Made by a program: the position numbers and the translations under genes. Below, piece after piece: positions 24,410-32,180 of a DNA stretch of 64,000 nt (the first letter of the stretch is position 1; every line of letters starts with the position of its first letter). The stretch comes from Ktedonobacter robiniae. Its GTDB lineage: Bacteria > Chloroflexota > Ktedonobacteria > Ktedonobacterales > Ktedonobacteraceae. The stretch covers positions 2,604,001 to 2,668,000 of the forward strand of contig NZ_BNJG01000001.1 of NCBI RefSeq assembly GCF_016587375.1, given 5' to 3'. Under the pieces are notes generated by a model. That model was not told where the DNA came from. It saw only the letters and a list, made by a program, of their open reading frames with translations, and did no database searches.

Positions 24410-26248
24410 ATGAATGACAAGACCTTAAAGCGATTGGAATACCTGCAACAAAAGAATAGCAACCCAGCATGGGTCAATCACGATCTGTACCGTCTCATGT
24501 ACCAGGAAGACTTCTACATCCTGGCCTATGAGCGCATGAAATCGAAACCTGGAAATATGACAGTTGGCAGTGATGGAGAGACCCTGGATGGATTTTCGAG
24601 AAAGGTCATCCAGGCGATGCGTACCGAGCAATTTCGCTTTCAACCCGTTCGACAACAGTTCATTCCGAAATCAAATGGGAAAATGCGAAAACTGGGTATT
24701 CCATGTGTACGGGATAAAGTGGTACAGGAAGTCATTCATATGATTCTTGAAGCCATCTACGATAGCCCGCATGGAGCCTACTTCTGTCAGAGTAGTCATG
24801 GGTTTCGATCACAGCGCAGTTGCCACACGGCATTACGTGAGTACCGGAAAAAATGGACCGGGGTGAATTGGATCATTGAGGGAGACATTCACGCCTGTTT
24901 TGACGAACTCGATCACCAGATCCTGGTTTCCCTCCTGCGAAAGAAGATCCAGGATGAGCGATTTCTCAATCTGATCTGGAAATTGCTGAGAGCAGGATAC
25001 ATGGACGTGCATGGAACCAAACGAGACAGTCTCATTGGTTCCCCACAGGGTGGATTGGTCAGCCCAATTTTAGCCAACGTCTACCTTCATGAACTCGATG
25101 TGTTCATGGAGAAACTAGGTGAAGAGCGAAAAAAGGGAGAAAAAAGACAGAGAAATCCAACCTACACTCGACTAAGCAATGACTTAGCGGGTCTCAGGAA
25201 GTGCGACCAAGCCAAGACAAGAGCGTATCGAGAACTCATCAAACAACGGCGAAAAGTTCCCTCATTTGTGCCCAAGGACCCGGAGTATCTCAGAATAAAA
25301 TATCTGAGATACGCAGATGATTGGATTATTGGTGTGTATGGAGATAAACGCTTCGCTCAAGAGATCAAGGAGCAAGTGAAGGAATTCCTTCACACGACGC
25401 TCAAACTCCAACTGAGTGAAGAAAAGACCTGCATCACACATGCCAGAACGGAAGAGGCGCAATTTCTCGGGACCCTTCTTACCCTTGGGTATGGAGGGGA
25501 AGCGAAAATCGCACGTATTGCAGAGAAAGCAAGACGTTACAAACGCCGATCAACCGGATGGGAAACCGTGATTAAAGCACCAATCAAGAAGATCATCAAA
25601 CGGCTCCATGAGCACAAGATATGTACGGCGGAAGGGGAACCAACCGCAAAGGGAGCGTGGTCACACCTGGACCTTCAGCAGATAGTAGCTCTCTACAGCA
25701 GCATCAATCGCGGCATACAGAATTACTACCGCTTCGTGGACAATTGGGGTGAACTGACACGCATCCAGTACATCTTGCAATTCTCGCTCGCCAAAACCCT
25801 GGCACAGAAACTGAAACTGTCCAAGCGAGCGGTCTTCAAGCGTTTTGGCAAAAATCTCTGTATCAAAGGGAAAACAGTTGATGACAAGAAGGAGCAAAGC
25901 GTAAGTTTCTTCTTGAACCACGACTGGACAAAGAAAAGAGACGCCTTCCGAGGAGGCACCTTTTCCGACATTGATCAGGTGAGAATGTGGAGACGCTTAA
26001 GTACCCGCTCGAAATTGGGAAAACCGTGTTGCATCTGTGGGATCACTCCCGAAGAGGCGCAGATCGAAATGCACCATGTTCGACACATTCGAAAACTATC
26101 CGGGAAACGGGAAGCCGCAGGATTCAATCGTATCCTGCAAAAACTGAACCGGAAACAGATTCCAGTCTGCGAGATGTGTCATGGGAAAATTCATCAAGGA
26201 GGATATGATGGCATCAAGCTATCCCAATTGGCATACCTTCCGCGATAA
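24410..26248 (+). CDS. ltrA: Group II intron reverse transcriptase/maturase with HNH endonuclease
   Basis: This 612-residue multifunctional protein helps the intron splice and copies it into DNA. RT blocks are intact: RKLGIPCVRDKVVQEVIHMILE, HGFRSQRSCHTAL, WIIEGDIHACFDELDH, GSPQGGLVSPILANVYLHELD and the catalytic YADD at 301-304. The maturase (X) region contains SLAKTLAQKLKLSKRAVFKRFGKNL. The C-terminus is an HNH-type zinc endonuclease: CCICG, EMHHVRH and CEMCHGKIHQG. ATG 24410 is chosen because GGAGG lies nine bases before it. It is encoded in domain IV and needs intron RNA for target recognition by base pairing. Confidence 0.93.
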   Translation: MNDKTLKRLEYLQQKNSNPAWVNHDLYRLMYQEDFYILAYERMKSKPGNMTVGSDGETLDGFSRKVIQAMRTEQFRFQPVRQQFIPKSNGKMRKLGIPCVRDKVVQEVIHMILEAIYDSPHGAYFCQSSHGFRSQRSCHTALREYRKKWTGVNWIIEGDIHACFDELDHQILVSLLRKKIQDERFLNLIWKLLRAGYMDVHGTKRDSLIGSPQGGLVSPILANVYLHELDVFMEKLGEERKKGEKRQRNPTYTRLSNDLAGLRKCDQAKTRAYRELIKQRRKVPSFVPKDPEYLRIKYLRYADDWIIGVYGDKRFAQEIKEQVKEFLHTTLKLQLSEEKTCITHARTEEAQFLGTLLTLGYGGEAKIARIAEKARRYKRRSTGWETVIKAPIKKIIKRLHEHKICTAEGEPTAKGAWSHLDLQQIVALYSSINRGIQNYYRFVDNWGELTRIQYILQFSLAKTLAQKLKLSKRAVFKRFGKNLCIKGKTVDDKKEQSVSFFLNHDWTKKRDAFRGGTFSDIDQVRMWRRLSTRSKLGKPCCICGITPEEAQIEMHHVRHIRKLSGKREAAGFNRILQKLNRKQIPVCEMCHGKIHQGGYDGIKLSQLAYLPR

Positions 26249-26279
26249 CGCCATTCTTCACAGTGCAGGGGAACCTGGA

Positions 26280-26314
26280 GAGCCGGATGCATCGAAAGGG
26301 TGCAAGTCCGGTTC
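26280..26314 (+). ncRNA. Group II intron domain V
   Basis: GAGCCGGA pairs with TCCGGTTC, with an inner TGCATC-GAAA-GGGTGCA stem-loop. The catalytic AGC triad lies in the first strand. Domain VI follows directly (26315-26367). Confidence 0.85.
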
Positions 26315-26367
26315 GGTGGGGAGAGGTTGGAGCGCTTGGGAAACCAAGTCCCGGCCTCTTACCCGAC

Positions 26368-27098
26368 ACTACTTCTTGAAGTCCTTGCTTGGTAGCAATT
26401 ATGCCGCTCCAATTGACTATCCCAAGCGTATTCTCGATGTTGGCTGCGGTACGGGTATCTGGGGACGGGAGATGGCACATGCCTTTCCCGATGCTCAGGT
26501 GGTCGGCTTCGATATCGAGCCTCAAACTCCTGTCTCACATGCCCTTGAGGTCCCATCCAATTGCCTCTTTGTCCAGGGCAACGCCCTGCAAGGCTTACCG
26601 TTCGCCAATCAGGATTTTGACTTCACTCATCAGCGCTTGATGGTGGCGGCACTTCCTGCTCGCGCCTGGCCCTATGTGGTGAGCGAACTCGTTCGTGTCA
26701 CCCGTGCTGGCGGCTGGATCGAGTTGGTTGAGGCGGCTGATACCTTCGAGCGTATAGGACCTGTGACAAAAAAATACATGGAGTGGTGGCACAAACTCGA
26801 GAGCAAAACCGGCTTTGATGCCTCTCTCATGACGAAATTACCGACTCTGCTGATAAAGGCTGGTCTCTCACAGGTCAAAGATCGGGTACTTCAAGTCCCT
26901 CTTGGGACCTGGGGTGGACGAGGAGGAGAGCTTCTGGCAAAGGATCTGCACGCCATTTTTGTCAATCTGAAGCCCGTGTATTGCTCTCAACTCAAGCTTT
27001 CGGAGAAGGAATTCGACAAAGCGCTCAATGCACTTCCTCAAGAATGGGAAACCTACCAGACGTACTTTCATTTTTACCTCGCTTACGGGCAAAAATGA
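26368..27098 (+). CDS. Class I SAM-dependent methyltransferase, 3' exon
   Basis: After intron removal this exon continues the 5' exon at a His codon. It holds the whole catalytic fold: motif I ILDVGCGTGIWGREMA, motif II VVGFDIE, FVQGNALQGLPFANQDFDFTHQRLMVAAL (motifs III and IV) and LVRVTRAGGWIELVE. The closing part, KFGFDASL-like residues, then TYQTYFHFYLAYGQK, is common to methyltransferases of this group in Ktedonobacteria (from general knowledge). The substrate is unknown. Without splicing, the reading frame begins inside the intron (an unrelated leader from 26181), so active enzyme should depend on splicing. Confidence 0.82.
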
Positions 27099-27127
27099 GG
27101 GATGGCTAAGGGTCAGGAGGGTCGTCC

Positions 27128-27397
27128 ATGCAGCAATCTCAGACCTATCTCCTCGCTTTTCGTCGCTCCGTGACCTTTCGGAGCATAGAAGGAAAAACGA
27201 CGTTTATTTCGTCTGCTGAAATCGTGCCCGGCGTCAAGCTGATACAGAAGATTCCCGCGACACGTGAGGCCCCTGCCCTCTATGAACTAGCATTGACGCT
27301 CGATGGTGAGCCCAAAGTACTCATCGTTCAGAAGAACCTGATTGAACTGCGCAAGGAGAAGCTTCTTCAGAAGATAGAAAGTAGTGTCACCCAATAA
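27128..27397 (+). CDS. Small hypothetical protein, 89 residues
   Basis: The gene starts 29 bases after the methyltransferase stop, behind GTCAGGAGGGTC. The product begins MQQSQTYLLAFRRSVTFRSIEG and alternates short hydrophobic strands with charged turns, ending in a basic helix (LRKEKLLQKIESS). No family is recognised. Spacing suggests it belongs to the same operon as the interrupted methyltransferase. Confidence 0.6.
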   Translation: MQQSQTYLLAFRRSVTFRSIEGKTTFISSAEIVPGVKLIQKIPATREAPALYELALTLDGEPKVLIVQKNLIELRKEKLLQKIESSVTQ

Positions 27398-27493
27398 TGT
27401 CTGTTGTGAAAAGCTTTCCCACGATAGGGAGAGTGACAAACACCAAACAGCTGGTATCTTCCTGAGTTTAGTAAGCACGAGAAGAGGGTTGTC

Positions 27494-28303
27494 ATGATCT
27501 CTGAGCACTCTAGAGAGACCTTGTCGCAACACGTATTGCATGTCATCCTCCTGAGTTCTCCTCAAGAAGCTCGAATACTGAAGCCGAAGCTGCGAGGAGG
27601 CAATATCGCAATAACACATCTGGTCCATCTCGGAAGTAATGCGTCAGCGATGACAGCGAGACTCATGCAATCTGACGTCTGGCTTGCCTGTTGTTCTCAT
27701 TCACGAGAGATCCAACAGATTCGGCAGATCACCCCTCATGCGCCACTGATGATCTGCTCACAGATGGAGGAGGAAGCCCAGATTGTGAAGATGCTCGATG
27801 CTGGCGCCGATGATTATATCTTCTTCACATGCGGAAAACAGGAACTTCATGCGCGGTTGCACGGGCATGCCAGACGTTACAGAGGACGCCAGACTTCTTC
27901 TTGTGAGGCACCAAGACAGATCGGTCCCTTCCTGGCACTTGAAAGCAAGGATCAGCGGATTCGCTTGCAATGCGCAAAACGCTCTGTCATCGTTCGTGGG
28001 CAGATCGTCCACCTGACACCCATAGAATGCGCGCTGCTCTTCATCCTCATGCGCGAAGGGGGCAAAGTGCTCTCTCATCAGTCGTTATTGCATGCTGTCT
28101 GGGGCGAAGCGTATCATGGGGAAGTAGATTATATCCGTGTGTATCTGCATACCCTTCGTCTCAAACTGGAAGAAGATCCTAAACATCCCTCCTATCTCGA
28201 AACGATCACGGGCGTAGGATATCGTTTCAGTCAGCTATGCATTCCCACAACGTTTCATGGAGAAGCCTCGCACTCAGAGATCGTTGGAGAAAACAGAACA
28301 TGA
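27494..28303 (+). CDS. OmpR/PhoB-type response regulator with degenerate receiver
   Basis: The C-terminal winged helix is standard: LTPIECALLFILMREGGKVLSHQSLLHAVWG, VYLHTLRLKLEEDP and TITGVGYRFSQ. The N-terminal domain follows receiver topology and ends MLDAGADDYIFF, but the phospho-acceptor Asp position reads LACCSH and the conserved Lys after DDY is Phe. It is therefore probably not controlled by phosphorylation. GAAGAGGG and ATG 27494 define the start. No histidine kinase adjoins. Its targets are unknown; palindromes lie in the gap downstream. Confidence 0.8.
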   Translation: MISEHSRETLSQHVLHVILLSSPQEARILKPKLRGGNIAITHLVHLGSNASAMTARLMQSDVWLACCSHSREIQQIRQITPHAPLMICSQMEEEAQIVKMLDAGADDYIFFTCGKQELHARLHGHARRYRGRQTSSCEAPRQIGPFLALESKDQRIRLQCAKRSVIVRGQIVHLTPIECALLFILMREGGKVLSHQSLLHAVWGEAYHGEVDYIRVYLHTLRLKLEEDPKHPSYLETITGVGYRFSQLCIPTTFHGEASHSEIVGENRT

Positions 28304-29186
28304 GAGCTCACCTGAGTTGACTTTACTACGAAGACACGTTATCAGTAGGCTCACCATACAGCCATAAAAAGAACAAATCAGGTCGAGATGGTTGTATTCA
28401 GAACCGCGAAAGCAGTCATATAAGCCGAGAAGCAGAGTAGACAGAAGACATTCAATGAAATGACCAATGTTTGGTACGAGCAGATGAACCAAGGGCATAT
28501 TCTCCCAGTTCTTATGGATGGGAAAATACCAAATTTTGGTATTCTACTATTTATAGAATAACCTCTTCAAAAGAGAAGATCCTCTTGGAGAGAAGGTTGG
28601 CTTTGTCGCACATATTCATCCTGTTACCAGGAGAATACCGCCATCCCATTCTGGTCGCTTTTCATCGCTCACACCTTCTTCATCGGTCGAAAGGCGCACT
28701 TTTCCCTAGGAAAGCAAGGGGTCAGTTCAGTACTTCCGAAGCCACTTGCAGATGTCCTGAGACACCGTGCAGAGCGAGATGAAGGCGGTGAGATGCTCCG
28801 TCCTCTCAAGAACTCCCTGTTTGTCTGTTTATTCTTCCATCGGAAGAGGCCCACATCACACAGGCCCAGAAAACAAGGTGTTTCTGCCTTCACATCGTGT
28901 GCAGCCAGGGAGCAACGCTACAACCTGGCGCACGGGCAGCGCCAGAATACCGGGGTGAATGGAGAGACTCAACATCCACCGGGGTATCCCTTCTTATGCA
29001 CTGCGGTTCTCATATGAGAGAACACATGTTCGGTTGTAATACGAGTGAAAGGGGCGTGTGGTTACATAGATCGAAACAAATCGGATACGCACTGATATTT
29101 TTGCACTCAATAACCTCCAGGGAGAATTTCCTGTAATCCTCAAACATGGTGTTATTGACCGACGACTTCTAGCATTTTGAGATTAT
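28304..29186. other. Long intergenic region without a recognisable gene
   Basis: Nearly 900 bases hold no reading frame with both a plausible start and protein-like composition. A palindrome at 28525-28543 is listed separately. The part from 28680 to 29060 is GC-richer and could be a decayed gene or an RNA, but no family pattern is seen. Confidence 0.5.
28525..28543. promoter_or_regulatory. AATACCAAA palindrome
   Basis: AATACCAAA, one T, then TTTGGTATT gives a perfect 19-base palindrome followed by an AT-rich stretch (ACTATTTATAGAAT). It could be a dimer-binding operator. Confidence 0.4.
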
Positions 29187-30305
29187 TTAGCTTATCGTCC
29201 AAAGCCAAATCTGACCTGCACTATCTCCTGCAAGCAAATATTTGCCATCAGGAGACCAACCAAGTGCTTGAAGAGCATAGAAGTCAATGCCTCTTCCGTC
29301 ATTTGTATCTGGGTCAGAGGTGGTAGAGGTGTTCGAGAGTGTCTTGCTCGATATATTCCAGACCTGGATTTTATTGTCTTGCCCTACCGTCGCAAAATGG
29401 GTACTGTCAGGAGACCAGCTAATTTCGTAGACAAGCCAAAAATGAGCGGCGACAGAACCATCGTACCTCCAACGTCCTCCCTGTTCTTGCCGGGACCAGA
29501 GAGCAACTATTCCTTTATCATAGTTGTGATAAGCAGCAGCAATGTGTTGGCCATCTGGCGACCAGGCTATCGAATTGATAAAATTTGGTTCATCAACTGG
29601 TTCTTTGAATGGGAGAAGGGTTGCTTCACCAGTGATTGTATTCCAGCAAGCAAGAAAATCGCCCTGATGAGGGCCTAACGCTGCAATATGGCTACCATCT
29701 GGGGACCAGGCAAGGCTATTGAGATACACTTCACCATCAGCATTTTTATATGCCTGCAACGTGAGTTGAATACGACCACTCTCAGGATCCCGGATCTGTA
29801 TCTTGCCATAGTCACCGCCTACAGCAATCCGCTTATTATCTGGCGACCAAGCAACGACCGTCCCAGCAAACGTAGGAAATGACGAGAGGAGTTTTCCATT
29901 GCGAGCATTCCAGATATGCACACCAGATCCTCCCGATGCAAGATACTTTCCATTTGGGGACCAGGCAATCAATGAGGACAAGGTATTGTTTTCACTCTCT
30001 AACGTTGACTGGCTATATACTTGCTGCCCGTCTACAGTCCACACCGTCATCATGCCTGTTGTATTCAAAGCAACAAATTGATGACTATCAGGCGACCAGG
30101 CAACCGCTATAACTTCCCCATCCATATGCTGAATATATCGAGGAGAATGCGTATATTGCCAATTGAGAAAACCACCGAGTCCCAACGCTACTACTCCACC
30201 ACCACCAAAAATAAGCAGCTTGCGCCGGGAGATGCGACGTCGCCCACTAGATTGAGATTGGTGCGCTTCAATTTGAGATGGAGAAGAAGAGGATTGGATT
30301 GTCAT
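29187..30305 (-). CDS. Membrane-anchored WD40-repeat protein
   Basis: The N-terminus is basic (RRRISRRKLLIF) and leads into a hydrophobic segment GGGGVVALGLGGFL near residues 34-47. This is a membrane anchor or a twin-arginine-like signal, so the propeller is probably outside the membrane. Six to seven WD40 blades follow with the repeated core AWSPDGxxIA (for example IAVAWSPDSHQFVAL, VVAWSPDNKRIAVGG, SIAWSPDGQHIAAAY). The protein ends at the last blade (QIWLWTIS). WD40 propellers bind peptides or ligands, with no enzymatic role implied. In this bacterial group such domains are often fused to kinases; here the propeller stands alone. Confidence 0.88.
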   Translation of the reverse strand: MTIQSSSSPSQIEAHQSQSSGRRRISRRKLLIFGGGGVVALGLGGFLNWQYTHSPRYIQHMDGEVIAVAWSPDSHQFVALNTTGMMTVWTVDGQQVYSQSTLESENNTLSSLIAWSPNGKYLASGGSGVHIWNARNGKLLSSFPTFAGTVVAWSPDNKRIAVGGDYGKIQIRDPESGRIQLTLQAYKNADGEVYLNSLAWSPDGSHIAALGPHQGDFLACWNTITGEATLLPFKEPVDEPNFINSIAWSPDGQHIAAAYHNYDKGIVALWSRQEQGGRWRYDGSVAAHFWLVYEISWSPDSTHFATVGQDNKIQVWNISSKTLSNTSTTSDPDTNDGRGIDFYALQALGWSPDGKYLLAGDSAGQIWLWTIS

Positions 30306-30679
30306 GAAATGGTAGGTATCCTTCCTGAAATAGGTAGAGAAGCCAAAAAAGAATCAAATGAGAAACGCGCTATGGAAGCGCAGGCGGCATATTTGAAGAG
30401 TCAGTATACTCATCGGTAAAATGCCCTGTCAAGATACGGATATGTGTATGGCTGGTTGGCTTTTCTTTATTATGCGTGATTGCCCCTTGATGATCGTCTT
30501 TTTCTTCTTCCCTGGCTTTGCCAACCTGGAGAAAGTGGACATTTGCCGGCTTCGTCCGAAATTGGGAATTACTTCGCCCACTATTGGGTGGTTTTCTTCT
30601 TCCCTTTTTGACAGGCTATTGAGTACACTAAGAGCAGGTCGTGTGGCTCTTGCGTTGTGCGCTACATAAGGCCTTCCCC
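30306..30679. other. Intergenic region upstream of the WD40 gene
   Basis: Short open frames exist on both strands, but none has a ribosome site or recognisable composition. Nothing else is seen. Confidence 0.45.
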
Positions 30680-30976
30680 ATGAAGTCGGGCGAGAACATG
30701 AAACAGCGGGCGGCCGAACACGGCATACGGCGATTGATTGACGGCCGCTCGTGCCGATCTATCATTCACCGGTCCATGTGTTACGCTGATTGGGCGAATA
30801 CCGCAAAGGCGCTCAATATCGAGCCGGAGAGCGAGGAGGGGTACAAGCTCCTCAAGCAACTGAACCACTATGCTATTACCACGGAACATAAAGGGCTGTC
30901 GTTCTGGTGGCTGTTGCCGGTCATGGAGATGTCGAACGTTGAGGAGAGTTTGTCTCCTCATGTTCTAAAAACATAA
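30680..30976 (+). CDS. Hypothetical protein, 98 residues
   Basis: The frame from ATG 30680 (MKSGENMKQRAAEHGIRRLIDGR) has protein-like composition, with two aromatic-rich stretches (HRSMCYADWANTAKALNI and HKGLSFWWLLPVMEM). No clear ribosome site precedes it, and the upstream frame is open to 30641. It is not recognised. Its 3' end meets the truncated end of radC from the other strand at about 30955, so both may be products of one rearrangement. Confidence 0.4.
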   Translation: MKSGENMKQRAAEHGIRRLIDGRSCRSIIHRSMCYADWANTAKALNIEPESEEGYKLLKQLNHYAITTEHKGLSFWWLLPVMEMSNVEESLSPHVLKT

Positions 30977-31381
30977 GTTCCATACGCACCAGGTTAGCCA
31001 CGTCATCCGCCGAGCGAATCTGATATTTTTGGTCCTGCTGAAGCATGCTGAGGCGCTTGCCAAGCTCAAGCGCAGCCTTGAGTTGCGCGGCTTTCGCCAG
31101 GCCAAGCCCATACTCTTCGCTTAATTGATGAAAGCTGGCGCTCATCAATCCCCCAGGCCCCCGTACTTGGCTAGCAGCTTCCCGGCCATCTCCATCACGT
31201 TGTCGCGCTGGGTTCCGGTGCGCAAGATGATCGCCAGCAGGTCCGCGTTCGACAGCGAATCCGCGCCCTGCTTCTGCAGGCGTTCCCTTGGTCGTTCATC
31301 GTGGGGAAGGTCGTGTACTGTGGCGTGATATTCCGCGCGTACAGGCGGCTGTAGCTCGTCGTCATAGGCGCGTTCGCGCAT
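30955..31381 (-). pseudogene. radC: radC-like gene, frameshifted and lacking the JAB domain
   Basis: The first frame (31381-31145) gives the UPF0758 N-terminus: HDLPHDERPRERLQKQGADSLSNADLLAIILRTGTQ and KLLAKYGGLG. A one-base shift at 31145-31148 moves the match to the second frame: SFHQLSEEYGLGLAKAAQLKAALELGKRL, then SADDVANLVRMELMFLEHEE. Family resemblance ends there, exactly where the C-terminal JAB/MPN metalloprotease-like domain (about 110 residues) should start. The HxH...D metal site is therefore missing. The gene is inactive. Confidence 0.82.
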
Positions 31382-31459
31382 GCTCTCTCTCCTTAGGTAA
31401 ACTCATCGAATCACTTCTATGGAGAAGAGTATGCCGACCACCCGGAAAAGACAATAGGC

Positions 31460-31504
31460 AAAATAGGAAGTAAGCAAGTCAATAAATCGGGAAAAATAGG
31501 AAGT
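31460..31504. promoter_or_regulatory. Two AAAATAGGAAGT repeats upstream of the ECF sigma gene
   Basis: Identical 12-base words start at 31460 and 31493, 33 bases (about three helix turns) apart and 85-130 bases before the sigma gene. They may be regulator sites or alternative -35 elements. Confidence 0.4.
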
Positions 31505-31589
31505 GCCCGGGTGGCACGCAGGAAAAGCGCACTCACCTGCGTTACAGGGAATAGAACGAGAAGATACATGAAGGCGAGGATAACTATCG

Positions 31590-32180
31590 ATGTACCAGGC
31601 CTTTGGCGACGGATCTTCCGACTGCTCAGGGGAAGAGGCCTCCCTTGAACAGTTAGTGGCGCAGGCTCGTCAGGGAGAGGCTACCGCGTTTGCCCGCCTC
31701 TTTGAAGCCTTTAACGCGCCCATTTGTACCTATCTAGCCCGCCTGGTGGGAAATGATGAGTTGGGGCGTGACCTGGCCCAGGATACCTTCCTGAAAGCCT
31801 GGAAGGGCTTATCGAGCCTACAGGGCGAGATACAGTTTCGTGCCTGGCTCTATCGCATTGCAACCAACGTAGCCTACTCACACCTGCGCCATACGCGGCA
31901 TGTGCGTTGGCTATCCTGGATCCAGGTGAGCGAGCATGAAAGCCCAAGCATTGAGGGGCCGGAGGAATGGGTGAGCGAAGTAGATGTGATTCAGCATGCC
32001 TTGCGTCAGATCTCGCCACAATACCGAGCATGTTTGCTGCTTCAGGTGATTGAAGGCTTTTCGCAACGCGAGATCGCACGCATGCTGCATATCAGCGAGA
32101 AGAGTGTAGGCTCAAATGTCTCGCGTGCCCGCGAGCAGTTTCGCCGATTCTATCAGCCAAAGAAAGGAGTAATGGAATGA
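31590..32180 (+). CDS. ECF-type RNA polymerase sigma factor
   Basis: This 196-residue sigma factor has region 2 (AFARLFEAFNAPICTYLARLVGNDELGRDLAQDTFLKAWKGL, about 35-75, then FRAWLYRIATNVAYSHLR) and region 4 (ALRQISPQYRACLLLQVIEGFSQREIARMLHISEKSVGSNVSRAREQFR). The ATGA overlap at 32177 links it to the membrane anti-sigma gene. Together they form a typical transmembrane signalling pair. No nearby ECF promoter motif was identified with confidence, although two direct repeats precede the gene. Confidence 0.92.
   Translation: MYQAFGDGSSDCSGEEASLEQLVAQARQGEATAFARLFEAFNAPICTYLARLVGNDELGRDLAQDTFLKAWKGLSSLQGEIQFRAWLYRIATNVAYSHLRHTRHVRWLSWIQVSEHESPSIEGPEEWVSEVDVIQHALRQISPQYRACLLLQVIEGFSQREIARMLHISEKSVGSNVSRAREQFRRFYQPKKGVME

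Larger units (their letters stand above)
23908..26367 (+). mobile_element. Group II intron with maturase, inserted in a methyltransferase gene
   Basis: The 5' end GTGCGCCCAGAG at 23908 matches the group II start. The ribozyme domains fill 23908-24409, the maturase lies in domain IV, and domain V (26280-26314) and domain VI follow, with the 3' end at ...CCCGAC (26367). Exon joining gives a continuous methyltransferase frame (LTFQ-HYFLKSLLG), which fixes both ends to the base. Possible exon-binding sites are GTCAG (24067-24071), complementary to CTGAC in the 5' exon, and GCTGA (24092-24096), complementary to TCAGC at the 5' junction. The element appears complete and should be able to splice. 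Confidence 0.88.

Noticed and set aside
26181..26367. Start of the methyltransferase inside the intron
   Set aside because: This leader is domain V/VI and maturase sequence in another frame. Exon joining gives the true N-terminal part.
28669..29136. Several open frames in the 28304-29186 gap as genes
   Set aside because: No ribosome sites, odd Cys/Ser/Arg-rich composition and no recognised motif in any frame.
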